Assembly (NCBI GenBank): GCA_022376515.1
Contig: WTXI01000379.1
Span: forward strand, 1-32,617
DNA from: Lactifluus volemus
Taxonomy: Eukaryota; Basidiomycota; Agaricomycetes; Russulales; Russulaceae
DNA: 32,617 bases
Reading direction: 5' to 3'
In this document: positions 9,994-20,337 of the stretch, in pieces
How positions within the stretch are numbered: position 1 is the first letter of the stretch
How the letters are laid out: the number at the start of each line of letters is the position of its first letter
Made by a program: the position numbers and the translations under genes
Notes under the pieces: generated by a model
The model's input: the letters and a program-made list of their open reading frames with translations, nothing else
Database searches by the model: none
Told to the model about the DNA's origin: nothing

Positions 9994-10957
9994 ATGACTC
10001 GCTCCTCTGCAGGAAGGACTCGGAGTGTTCAGCAATACGGCAGCTTGAATAGCCAGTCGATCTTGAATTTCCCTGGTTTGCCACCTCCTCCTTATACTTT
10101 CTGCCAGGTCCCCACGCCACCTCCGTCCTAGTAAGTATGCATGATTGGTCTACTTTGCCGCTTTATTGAATTTCATAGTCCTAGCAGTCGATATCATGAC
10201 GCAGAGTACGCTCATCATTTTCTTCACAAGGCGTAGTGCCTGAATGTTTCTAGTCCATGCGAAACGGCATCGCTCCTGGGCATGAACAGAGCTAAAAGAA
10301 GTCTCAAGGCTCATTTCCTTCTCTTCGTCGTTCCACTCTTTTTCTTCCTCATAACAGCCAGCGTATGGGTGATGGTTCCAGTGATGTCTGCGGCCATAAA
10401 TTCCGAGATGACCGAGTGGCGGCGTGTGCATAAGGAGATAGAACGCGACATCAGGCAACTGCGTGTGGAGAAGAGTATTGTTTTGGACGACCTACATCAG
10501 CTGCAGCTTCAGCGCGAGGAACAGCGTCGAGAATGGGAGCGCGAACGTGAAGCAATGGAAGAGAGGAGACGAGGTCATGTGCCTTTCTGGGGCGAAGCTC
10601 GACTGCTATCTACTCAGTGCCCGGGAGACCGCGTTCGACAATACGATGCGCCCATGTACAACCTTCTTGTCGAAGACGATTGGCACGGGATGTGCATGAA
10701 CACGTCTATGACCGTTGCTGGGCGAACACTCGCTTCCCCGCACTCGTGCATGAACTACGTATGTCCCATGCATCTTTAGAACGAGCCCAAATTTAACTTG
10801 AGTTAGGGTCTCGATGCCGGTGTGCGTGGTTATTGGTCCATTGAAGTGAATACGCGCGAGTGCCCAAGGACCATCTGGGACAGAGTGAGTCATGCAGCTT
10901 CCCTCGATTTCATGGTGTTTATCTTCCGTCTCTCAGTTGAGAAATATATTTCGATGA
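9994..10957 (+). CDS. Single-pass membrane protein with coiled coil, unknown function
   Basis: Five exons (9994-10130, 10179-10232, 10290-10758, 10807-10884, 10937-10957) join in phase into 252 residues. Residues 1-63 are a Pro/Ser/Tyr-rich tail. A strong hydrophobic segment at about 71-93 (L-L-F-V-V-P-L-F-F-F-L-I-T-A) is followed by about 75 residues of highly charged Glu/Arg/Gln coiled coil. The C-terminal domain has several Cys (C-P-G-D, G-M-C-M-N, H-S-C-M-N-Y, T-R-E-C-P), spacing that suggests a disulphide-bonded extracytosolic domain. I recognise no named family, though the layout resembles lineage-specific basidiomycete membrane proteins. The last exon adds only L-R-N-I-F-R and a stop, so the true C-terminus is the least certain part. 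It is convergent with the MATH-BTB gene (222-bp gap). Confidence 0.75.
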
Positions 10958-11179
10958 ATACCACCTTAGCTCACAAAGTTTGGAAGAATGCATATCGATT
11001 GCTGAGAAATACTTGCTATCGTTGTTTGTATACCTACTTTTTGTGTTTCTTTTGTACTTCCAGCACCGAATCCTCTCCTAGCATGTAATACTTCTTGTCG
11101 TCGTCTAGCTAACTACACATGGCATCTGTCTAACCTATGTTTCACAGAGCCCTGGGAATAAATGTGTTTGATTAGTGGT

Positions 11180-13587
11180 TTACCCGCGGGTAAAGGTGGG
11201 GGCAGGCGACCGCAAACGCCTGAAGAGCGCCATCAATGTTTTGCCGCCGTCTGCTCCCCATCTGAGTTGATCATGAGATTGTATCCTTACAAATAGGTAG
11301 GAAAGGAGCGTACTCTCCCGCGGCCACCTCCGCACAGCCCTGTTCAAACTCTTGCGAGATCTGGACTTCACTCCACCTGTCCACCACAAAATCCTGGAGT
11401 GCACTGAGTACCGTATCTTCAAAGTTAGATAGACATCGATTGCCTACCTCTACTAAAGAGTGAAGTTCGTCCCACACTACCGAAGCCAGGAGTAAAGCGA
11501 AGCACGACTGAGGCGTAATGGTCGTCATCATGTGTTCGAGGGCGAGGGTGGCCAATCCAGGCATCTCGTATCGATGTGCAATCTGATAGACCGAAAATGC
11601 CGATGCGGGCGGTGGAGTTGAAGTTGGGTGAGCATGCGGATCTCCTGAGGATGCAGATGTGCGAGGACGCGGGCGTTGAGCTGCGTTGGCATAATGCGAC
11701 GATCCGATAGAAATTGGCTGCACCGAACGGCCCGAAGACGAATGCGGGGGCGAAGAGACGGACATGCTGATCGATGGGCCGTCAGGAACGGTGCCACGCC
11801 GAGAGACCGTTGAACTAGTTGAGCGAAGGTTGGTCGAAGATGGCGACTTGGAAGCGGACGATGGCCGTTGACCCGCGTTCCGGATGGCGGGCGAGGTAGA
11901 TTGGCTACTCTGAAAGGTAGACTTCCCTTGACTGGAACCGCTCCCACGGCCATCCACGTGAGAATGGACGCTGTCGCCACTAGCTGCGCTAACGATGTCG
12001 TCATCTACAGCACTGTTCTTGCTAAACATTTTCCAGTCCCATTCGCCCGCGGTTCCCCGCGTGCTCAGCCAGCGCGCGCTCCAACCTGCACCAATGCCCT
12101 CTACAGCTGACCGTGGGTCGTCCTCTTCTTTGAACAAAAGCCAGTTCGCGTAAACCCATTTAAGCAACCAATAGATAGTAACGAAATCGGCTTCTTCCAC
12201 GATGATTGTATGGATTTTGCGTTCCCCAGATGGTACTGTCTCAGCAAACGCAGAGGATAGCATGGAAGAGAAGTACTCCGATCGGTGCATAAGAATGTCA
12301 GAATGAGCATATATGATTCGCTTTCGAGCGGTGATCCGCGATCCAGTAAGAGAATGTGAGGATGAAGAGGAAAGCCGACTCTCAGAGTTGGCGGTGTTCG
12401 GCGGAGTAGGAGAAGTCGGAACCTGGGAGTATTCACGGGAGGCCTTCTCAAGACAGATGAATTGGACATCTCCCGTATCTGACCAGGTGTTAGCTTTGCG
12501 ACTCGGACGGATCAATCGGACGGTTACTGACTGATGTTATCCAGAGAAGCTTCAAGTCCTTCGAGCAGATCGCGAGGTACATAATATGCAGAAGGGTGCT
12601 GAGGAAAGAAGGGTCCCACAGGTGTATGAATCTGTATGCAGACCACAAACGAGTCTGTCTCACAAATCCTTGGATTCTCGAGTAGTGATGACAGCGACGG
12701 TAAGGCACATTCTGCAGATATTGAACATCAGAAAAGGGGAGGAAGGAGAGCGCCAGTCCAGGGACTCACGCCAAACTTCGTTGTCCTGCCTGAAGGTCCA
12801 CTCAGTCTGCCAGGTATCCCATGCCCAGTCTGCCCTCATTCCGCGCTCACTGACGCGATCATCCTGGCACTTGATTCCGGCTAACATGGATGCTGAGATT
12901 TCATCCTCAGCATTGGGATACTCCAACATAAGACACGTCACATAGAGGGAAAGTGTAGGGAGGTGTGTAGTTGCACCGTCTGAATCAGGTTCCGTTGGCG
13001 CTGAAATTTTATTTTGGGTAAGACCAGATGAAAGGGGGATCCAAGGCAATTGCTTACCTATCTCAAGTTTATATTTACCATCTCCAAGCACGGGAGACTC
13101 TCTGAGAACTTCGAATTCACCACGCTCTGGCCCGCCCCTTCCGTCTGCGGACTTGTCTAGATTTCTACCTTCTACAAAATCCCGAAGCTTGCCAACTCCC
13201 TGGACGGCCCACTCGAAAGCCTAGAGCCGACAAAGTTGTTACTAGAATAATCTAAATACCACGATATGAGCTCACCGTGAATGACCAGTGTCGTGTCAGG
13301 TCCTCAGGAACGACTGGTGCCCCGGTTGCAACGCGTCTAGCTGCCGTGCTCGTCGAGTGCCACATGGTATTTGAAGAGCTGGAACCAGATGAAGGTCTTT
13401 GATCCCAAGATTCTGGGCGAGAGGTGCCTGTTGAATGAGTAGACAGAGAGCTCTGAGAAGAGCGGTGGGAGTAGGTAGAGGTAGACCAAGGCCAAAGGGG
13501 CCGTGGCCGGAACAGGGCGCGTCCGGTTAAAGGTGCGGGTGAAGAATGTGGAGATCCATTGTGTGGCAAATGTTCAGTAGTAGACAT
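11180..13587 (-). CDS. MATH-BTB/POZ domain protein
   Basis: Probably a cytosolic or nuclear adaptor; MATH-BTB proteins typically recruit substrates to Cullin-3 ubiquitin ligases (family knowledge). Exons 13276-13587, 13058-13220, 12770-13000, 12532-12711, 11314-12493 and 11180-11261 join in phase into 715 residues. Residues 1-95 are Ser/Thr-rich. A MATH-like fold follows (about 98-290), starting H-W-S-F-T-A-F-E-W and including S-L-Y-V-T-C-L. The BTB fold begins at G-D-V-Q-F-I-C-L-E, continues through I-Y-A-H-S-D-I-L-M-H-R-S-E-Y-F, and is interrupted by a roughly 200-residue disordered Ser/Thr/Pro insert before I-A-H-R-Y-E-M-P-G-L-A. The C-terminus (K-T-L-M-A-L-F-R-R-L) comes from a small last exon joined by a 52-nt intron; reading through that intron gives an alternative 13-residue end. 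The 38-nt intron at 12494-12531 is very short. Confidence 0.86.
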
Positions 13588-13701
13588 TGTGTCTAGTCCT
13601 TAAATGTAATCCCGTGGGACAATGGCCGCAGTACAGTACTGTAACACAACTTGTTCACGAGTAGCCACAGCGGCTCAGTGCGCTCATTCCCACGAGATAA
13701 C

Positions 13702-15909
13702 TTAACTCGGGCGATACATCCAAACTACCATTCTACATTCTCTTAATAGGTCACCCAAACTAATTCGGGAAATACACTCCGCATTACTGAGTGCCTGACG
13801 TGAGTGATACCCCTCGTGAAGAATATTAAGACACGTACTACGCCAATGGTCCAACGCTTCACTTCTCTGCCAGTCCACGAGTCGGTTGTTCGTGTCACGA
13901 AGAACCCAAGTCTCGCCATCCTTAGCATCCCCGCGAATAAGTTTCAAATCCACCTCGCGCTCCCGAAGCGTATTAAAGACCTTGGCGCGACCATGAGAGC
14001 CTGCATAGTCCTTCTCCCTCGGGGAGCGGAAAGACAATGGCTTCGTAGAGGGTGAACAAAAGAACACCTGGGTCCCGAAATTCTAAGTCATCACCTCCAA
14101 ACCAGAACACTAACACGGACCAGATTGAGAAACGTATTAGCCAGATCGGGTTGATCAAGTTCATCGGCATGAAGAACACGACACTGGCCGAAACTTTTTT
14201 GTAAGGTAAATAGGATCGCTTTCGCAGGATTCGAATTTATCTTTCCCGCGAGGTTCTTGAGTGGCGGGAGAATGTTAACCAACAAGTCGAGGTCACCTAT
14301 AGTGCATACTTCGACTCACCACAGCAACAACACCGTCAGGATTCATAATCACCTTGAGATCTTCCCAAAATTGAAGAGTGAAAAGGTGTGGAGGCATTCC
14401 GCCACCCGTAAAGCAATCATGTACCACATAGTCGTATCTTTCTGCATTGGGAATGCCGGATTGTAGCGCTGTGCGTCGTTTCTCAGAGACAACAACGCGA
14501 GCATCTTGCAAGAAGACACGGTCGCTTCTAAGATCGGGTAGCCCGAAATACTGACGAGATGCGTTGTATACTGCAGGGTCAATCTCGATGACCGTTGTGT
14601 CAATGTTCCGCATTGCAAAGGAAGTGACTGCAGCACCAGCTCCCAGGCCACTATAAGGTATCAAGCCTTAGTTGCGATGAATGGGACAGGGACCTACATA
14701 AACAATGCCTTCTCTCGACCGGTTTCGATCTCCCGGTCACTCGTATCAACTAGGCGAACGGCCTTTGTAACACAAACGCTTGGAAGATGGGTTCCCCAAG
14801 AGGTGTCCCTTTGGCGTCGAGCAAGGGCGCACTGCCAGTGTTGTCTCGTGTTGAGACTTGGTTCCCGATCCAGACACCGCCGAGAAGTGAATGTGATGCA
14901 CGGAGATATCTCACTGTGGGTGAATAGCGTTTGGACGTGTCTGACACCCAGCTATCGGATGGCAGAGACTCGCCAACAACAACCACGCCCGTGACAGATG
15001 ATACAGACGATAATATCCGCAATGGAAATGTTGGATGAGTGTAAGGCTCTCTCATAGGCTTTGGCACCAGAGGAGGGCTCAAGCACCACTGCAATACAGG
15101 AAGGATTACTAGGATAAGTTCAAGTCCATAAAGCCGGCGCGAGGAAGTAGATGGCAGATCTTCGTTCTCTTTATCACCTTGCTTCGGCGGGGAAGACCAT
15201 GAAGTGAATGCAGGCAAGGTACAATAGAGCGCGACGAAAATCCCGCCAATTATGTATAACTTGAAAACTCGTTGAGCATACACGTAGGGAAAGACGTTTT
15301 CTCCACTTACGATTTCACTGTCAGAGAATCCGAAGCGATATGACTCCAGCAAGTAACTCCAAATTACAGGAAATTCAGTAATACTGTTGCACATGCTGGA
15401 ATGATTGTATAGCGTGCAGTGGAATTCCCTGATGTGTAGGCGTCAAATTCTACCTAGATACTTTCAGCGTTGTAATGCACGCCAGAATGAAGCGCGTGCA
15501 CACCCACCGTTATATGTTTTACCAGAGAGACGCCAATATAAATAACTGGAAAGAGTACAACAAGGTGTGTAATCGTAGAACCGAGAACAGGGTTATCAGT
15601 CTTTCCGGTATAGACCGCTGTCCAGTAGAAGGAAACGGGAATTGAGGTGACCAACCACCTAAGATGGCGAGAGAGGGCCGTAACGATGGAACAGGTCCAA
15701 ATGCGCCCATGATCGTTGCAGTCCAGACAACTTGTCGAGGTGAAATTTGACAGCCAGGCCCCATACAATGGGTCTAAGGAACGGGTGTAAAGAAAGGTAA
15801 CAAGCGAATTCAGCGCCATGAGACAAAGGATTGGTATGAAGAGCAATGTGTAACGATAGGTCTTGCGTTTCTTTTCTTGCGTTTGTGAGGGCCGGTTAGC
15901 TTGGTTCAC
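13702..15909 (-). CDS. Membrane protein with spermidine-synthase-like methyltransferase-fold domain (one frame break)
   Basis: A fusion of N-terminal membrane helices to a spermine/spermidine-synthase-like Rossmann domain; such fungal proteins are widespread but their reaction is unproven. Exons 15508-15909, 15368-15453, 14698-15317, 14320-14650, 14115-14255 and 13702-14067 code for about 648 residues. Membrane segments are visible at about 18-36 (L-L-F-I-P-I-L-C-L-M-A-L), 80-100, 110-130 and in the second and third exons. The catalytic domain shows Y-L-R-A-S-H-S-L-L-G-G, the nucleotide motif G-L-G-A-G-A-A-V, the acidic V-I-E-I-D-P-A-V and V-V-H-D-C-F-T-G-G. One base appears to be missing near 14763 at an A/T run; both sides read as domain sequence and the deficit restores the exon phase exactly, so a single error or recent mutation fits. 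It runs in tandem with the MATH-BTB gene (114-bp gap) and divergent from the SDR gene. Confidence 0.82.
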
Positions 15910-16139
15910 GACAGACGCTGTCTCCTTTTTCTTTTTTGTGATGGGGTAGCATTATGTACCTTTGTTCTTGGTCGAGGGGGCATCGCCAGATTGGCGAGGC
16001 TTGCAAGCCAAGATGTGTGCGCGGCCCGCTACTCGTCCGGCGGCAGGGCGGCAGGGGCGACGCATGCCCTTGCCTAACTTATAACCCCACCCACGGCTGG
16101 TCCATTGGATATCCCAACATTTGTAGCTCACGCTCAAGA

Positions 16140-17783
16140 ATGGAAGATAACTCGCAATCACGCAGTGAACCCACACTCGTCTTCGACAACTTCGATATCG
16201 ACATCGTTGTCAAGGTGCTGTCGCACACGGCATTCAGTGAGACTCATATTCCTACCTTCTCCAAGGAAGTCTAACGAGGCATCCAGGCCCGTTCTTTGTC
16301 TTTCTCGTGCCTGTCTTCTTGGCTTTCCAGAGCTCCAAGTTGATTGATACTCCAGTCTTGATAACTTTGGCGTATTGGGTATTCCTGTCATTATTTTGTA
16401 CGTTCTTCGTTCTACGACCAAGTTTCAGGGACCTACATATTTCCATTTCTCCTCAGGGTTCTTGAAATGGTACTCTAGGCTGTATCGCAATCAAGGAAGT
16501 TTGCTCTTTGGGCCAGGACCACTCGACTGGGGTGACCAAATCGTACTCATCACTGGAGGTGCGTGCTAGTTATTGTTCGCCACGCTCCATTTACTGAACT
16601 ATTCATGCAGGATCTTCAGGAATCGGGGAGTTGCTTGCGAATACTCTGGCAGTTCGCAATGTCACAGTCGTTGTCCTCAGCTTACACCCTATTGTCACAG
16701 AAACTGTGCGTGCCGTGTTCTGGTCCTACGCTGCTACATAACCACTTTGTTCACTTACACAGATAATATCGCCTTCTACAAGTGCGATGTGACAAAATGG
16801 GAAGAGGTTGAAGCTGTTTCGAAGAAGGTCATCGAAGAGGTAAGCCTCTGGGTCCGTTCCTTTCAACAAACATCACGACCGCTCTTGCAGGTCGGTCATC
16901 CTACAGTGCTAGTCAACAATGCTGGGGTCGCCCAAGGAAAGCTTATTTGGACCTTTCACCGGAAGATGTTAGGCAGTCCGTACCCTTCTCATCGTAACTA
17001 AGAGTCATCTGACCCTATGCCAAGAACTTTCAATGTCAACACACTTGCCCACTTTTGGACTTTGAAAGCATTTCTTCCTGAAATGATCAAGCAGAAGTCT
17101 GGTCATGTCGTCAGTTTCTCTATACGGGTTGCCCATCGATACCGCTGACTAGTAGTGTAGGTTACTGTGGCTTCTGTCATGGGTTCGTCGGGGTCGCGCA
17201 GATGAGTGCGTAGTGTGTTTGAACTTTCCATATCGTCGTCCTCTGACTTGAGTACCCATAGCTGATTACAATGCCTCCAAGGCTGCCGCCATCTCGCTAC
17301 AGGAATCATTGCGGTACGAGCTTGACCATCGGTGCGTCGGTGAAATCCGAAACACTGGACACATCTAACGCACGTAACTAGTTATCACGCACCCAAGATC
17401 CGTACCAGCCTCATCGTCCCAGGCCACATCTTGACACCTCTTTCTCTACCATTCGCTTCCCTAAAAACCCCTTTTCCGGTTTTGCTTCCCATCCTTGGAG
17501 CCATTTGTTGTTGTAAAGAAGATTATCGCGACGTTGGACGAGCAACACTCACAGACATCTACTTGCCGTTCTATGCGAACTTCATGCCCTTCCTGCGCTT
17601 CCTTCCCAGTTTTTTGAGGGATTTCGCACAATGGGTATCCTCGCTTCTTTCACTTCAGGTCTTTCGCTAACAGTCCCCAGTTAACCAATGCAGACTACCT
17701 ATGGACCGCTTCGTCAAATCACTGGACGTCGGGACGATGAAGGCCCCGTTCCTGAACTATCTCCTCGTTCTAAGAGCGACTAG
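16140..17783 (+). CDS. Membrane short-chain dehydrogenase/reductase (RDH10/SDR16C-like), multiple frame breaks
   Basis: An NAD(P)-dependent oxidoreductase of the SDR16C type, probably acting on lipid or retinol-like alcohols at the ER or lipid droplets (family knowledge). Two hydrophobic N-terminal segments (P-F-F-V-F-L-V-P-V-F-L and L-I-T-L-A-Y-W-V-F-L) precede the Rossmann motif T-G-G-S-S-G-I-G, then V-N-N-A-G-V, a conserved V-T-V-A-S-V-M-G, catalytic Y-N-A-S-K and V-P-G-H-I-L-T-P. All catalytic residues survive. Introns of about 50 nt are recognisable throughout. The frame is interrupted near 16946, 17183, 17442, 17474 and 17555, and probably again near 17695-17740. Each break I could analyse is restored by adding one base, mostly at short T or C runs. 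Hence either a pseudogene or an error-rich stretch. The end at 17783 is the stop of the frame with the best family-like tail. Confidence 0.75.
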
Positions 17784-17897
17784 AACACAAAACCCATTGT
17801 ACTTTACCCAGCTTGATGGTGATAATATAATCGTTTGCCATCTCTCAGGGTCTTGAAACCGAAAATGCTCCTTTGTGGCTGGATGAAACTACGCGTA

Positions 17898-18122
17898 CTA
17901 CCATCTGCCCGAACCATAAATAGGTGATTTGACAACGGGAACAGAAGGTTGTTGATTCCATGCGATTAGGCGACCCAAGTCCTTAATGATTTCGAGTCCG
18001 GCGCAGACATACATTTGAGAAGAGTACATCGTCTGAATTCCCGTGGTGCTCGCAGATACGCTCGACTTGCCTAGCAGGCTGGTACAATGCGACATATGAG
18101 ATATCATGAGGCATGTGAACAT
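17898..18122 (-). CDS. Possible small ORF, unknown (74 aa)
   Basis: A 74-codon open frame in the 391-bp gap between the SDR and RPL35 stop codons. Its C-terminal half (for example A-G-L-E-I-I-K-D-L-G-R-L-I-A-W-N) looks more protein-like than chance, but no family is recognised. It may be a lone short gene, the last exon of an unplaced gene, or a chance frame. An internal ATG gives a start M-S-H-C-T-S. Given the frame breaks in both neighbours, additional coding sequence may be hidden here. Confidence 0.25.
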   Translation of the reverse strand: MFTCLMISHMSHCTSLLGKSSVSASTTGIQTMYSSQMYVCAGLEIIKDLGRLIAWNQQPSVPVVKSPIYGSGRW

Positions 18123-18174
18123 ATAGCAAACAGATGTCGAGGGGTTCTATCCCTACACAACACTCGGACTGCGT

Positions 18175-18699
18175 TCATGCTTTGACGGCATACTTCCTCG
18201 GGAAAGTGGATGTCTTTCTTTCGTTGCTTGAGTGTCTTGAGAGACTTCTCGTGCTGCGAGCCTCGTCTCAGCACATATCAAAGCCTTAAGAGACAAAAGC
18301 TCACTTTGGTCAACCGCCGCCGGATAGCACGAGTTTTCTTCGGCCGCAGGTCAAGTGGGACGTATTCTTATTCTTGTAATACTCCCGGAGATTTTGGCGC
18401 GCTTTTGGTTGGTTACAGTGAGCACCCGAGCAACTGACTTTCGCACAGTGTTTCTGTGCATAGATGAGCCGACTCGTAAGGAGGGGGGGGCGAACTTACA
18501 TCTTGGTCAGTTTGGACGCAGAACCACCGGCGATCTTCTGTACCCGCAGTGTGAGAAGCTCTTGCTTCAGTTCTGCGAGCTGCTTTGCCAATCATTCTTG
18601 GATCTGACGATTAAATCCAGCGTCAGCAAAACTCGCCGCGCAGCTAGTACACTTAACGCACTTTGATTGAAGCTCGTACGCCTTGACCTTGTTTGGCAT
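18175..18699 (-). CDS. RPL35: Cytosolic large-subunit ribosomal protein uL29 (L35), with frame breaks
   Basis: A component of the 60S subunit near the polypeptide exit tunnel. Recognised from its characteristic segments: start [11 protein letters not shown], then [66 protein letters not shown] and the C-terminal R-K-Y-A-V-K-A followed by a stop. Three introns of about 45-60 nt with normal borders are present, which argues against a processed pseudogene. Single missing bases are needed near 18590, 18401, 18365 and 18200. Because this protein is normally essential, consensus error is the likeliest cause, unless a second intact locus exists. It is head-to-head with HIS6 (246 bp). Confidence 0.88.
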
Positions 18700-18945
18700 T
18701 GTGTAATAAGGAGATTCTGGAAGTGAGGGGAAATGTACATGAGCAACGGAACGTCATTGCAGTTTTTGAACGGCAAAAAAAAGGTGGATTACCTTGAGGA
18801 GAACGACGGCCTTGAACGACGTGATACACAGCGTCGAGCTGGCCAAATCTGTGGGATGAACTATACAGTTCTTCAGCCACACTTCCCACATGTTTCATCC
18901 TTTCGCCGGGTTGCGCCGGCCCGACATCCCGACAAGTGCTAGCTG
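18700..18945. promoter_or_regulatory. Divergent promoter region RPL35 / HIS6
   Basis: The 246 bp between the two start codons should contain both promoters. It includes an A-rich run at 18775-18782. I could not identify a TATA box or a ribosomal-protein regulatory element with confidence. Confidence 0.4.
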
Positions 18946-20223
18946 ATGGCGTCTCCTCGAAGGAGCTTGTTTCGCCCTTGCATTGACCTTCACGACGGGC
19001 ATGTGAAGCAAATCGTTGGCGGGACACTCTCAGAAACTGATCCAGAGTCTTTAAAGACAAACTTTGTTGCAAAGTATGCTTGCGAAGCTGCTGTCATCTG
19101 GTTTAAACTTGTGGCTAAGATTGTCTCTGAAAGAGAAACGCCTGGAGACTTTGCACGGCTGTACAGACTACATGGATTAGAAGGAGGACATCTAATCAAA
19201 CTTGGACCCGGGAATGACGAGGCAGCCAAAGAAGCGCTGAGAGCTTGGCCAGGTCCGCTTGAGTTTTAGCCCTCGACCGCTTGGCAGGTCATAGATATCG
19301 TCTGCCCATCAGGGGGACTACAGATCGGAGGCGGGATAACCGAAAAGAATGCCTTGTCGTGGATAGAAAATGGAGCCAGTAAAGCGAGTGTTTTTCTCAC
19401 TGCTGTGCTGGTTCTCCGTGATAATTAAAGTGTCCCTCACCTGCTCAGGTTATCATCACCTCATACCTGTTCCCCGAACAGAATTTCTCTCTCCAAAGAT
19501 TACAGACGATATCCTCGCTCGTCGGAAAGGAGCGCCTAGTCGTCGATATTAGGTATGTCCACTGGCTCATGTTCGCTCTACGGACCTGGTACAAACGCAG
19601 ACAGTTGTCGACGGCGAGGACATAAATGGATGGTAGCGATGAATAAGTGGCAAGATATTACTGATATGGAAGTCTGTCGAGGCATGAGAGACGAGCCTAG
19701 TCACTGAAGCATTCATACTGAGATACCCCTTCCAGAAACATTACAGTTGCTATCGGATTATTGCAGGTGGGTATGACAGTTGCAGTTTGGAAACGAGGCA
19801 CTCATCGACGGTCTCAGTGAATTTCTAATACATGCGCAGACGTGGAAGGTCTCTGCCAGGGCATAGACGAAGATCTTGTCGCTCGTACGTTTCCGCGCAA
19901 CCATACCTCTCAATTCTAATAGGTAGCAGTCCTTGGAAAGTGGGTACGGATACCGACGACGTACGCAGGGGGCGCTAAGGGTGAGACGGTCATGGTTATT
20001 ATTGTCTGTTCTGACCTCTGTCAAGACATTGCGGACCTGAGCACGGTACAACGACTCTCTGACGGAAGGGTTGACCTGACCTACGGCAGGTCAGCTGCTA
20101 TTCAATGTTATATGAGGCTTGTCTTGACTATCTACCATAAGTGCCCTGGATATATTCGGAGGCAATCTGGTCAGATTCCAGGATTTGATCGAATGGAACA
20201 AGACTGCTCTCTCAGGATCCTAA
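18946..20223 (+). CDS. HIS6: ProFAR isomerase (histidine biosynthesis, fourth step), HisA-type
   Basis: It isomerises ProFAR to PRFAR in histidine biosynthesis; a cytosolic (beta-alpha)8 barrel. Visible in order: [18 protein letters not shown] with the first catalytic Asp, [27 protein letters not shown], a [16 protein letters not shown] block, [23 protein letters not shown] and D-L-T-Y-G followed by S-A-L-D-I-F-G-G. About eight introns break it up. Oddities: one base is missing near 19835; the intron at 19384-19448 starts with GC instead of GT; the intron ending at 19604 has a second AG four bases earlier; and the intron starting near 19675 has no clean in-phase donor. The identity is unambiguous. 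Fungal homologues are about 260 residues, which this model matches. Confidence 0.9.
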
Positions 20224-20337
20224 ATGTATTCGCCTTGCAAAGTAAGGTGATCAAACTGTATATTTTTGTCGCTACGGAACAGCGTTTGTACCATAGCTTT
20301 CCGTGAACTTAGTCACGTCGAGCCTCTGAAGACTTCT

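Noticed and set aside
11528..12004. 158-codon minus-strand frame
   Set aside because: Alternate-frame shadow of the Ser/Pro-rich insert of the MATH-BTB gene.
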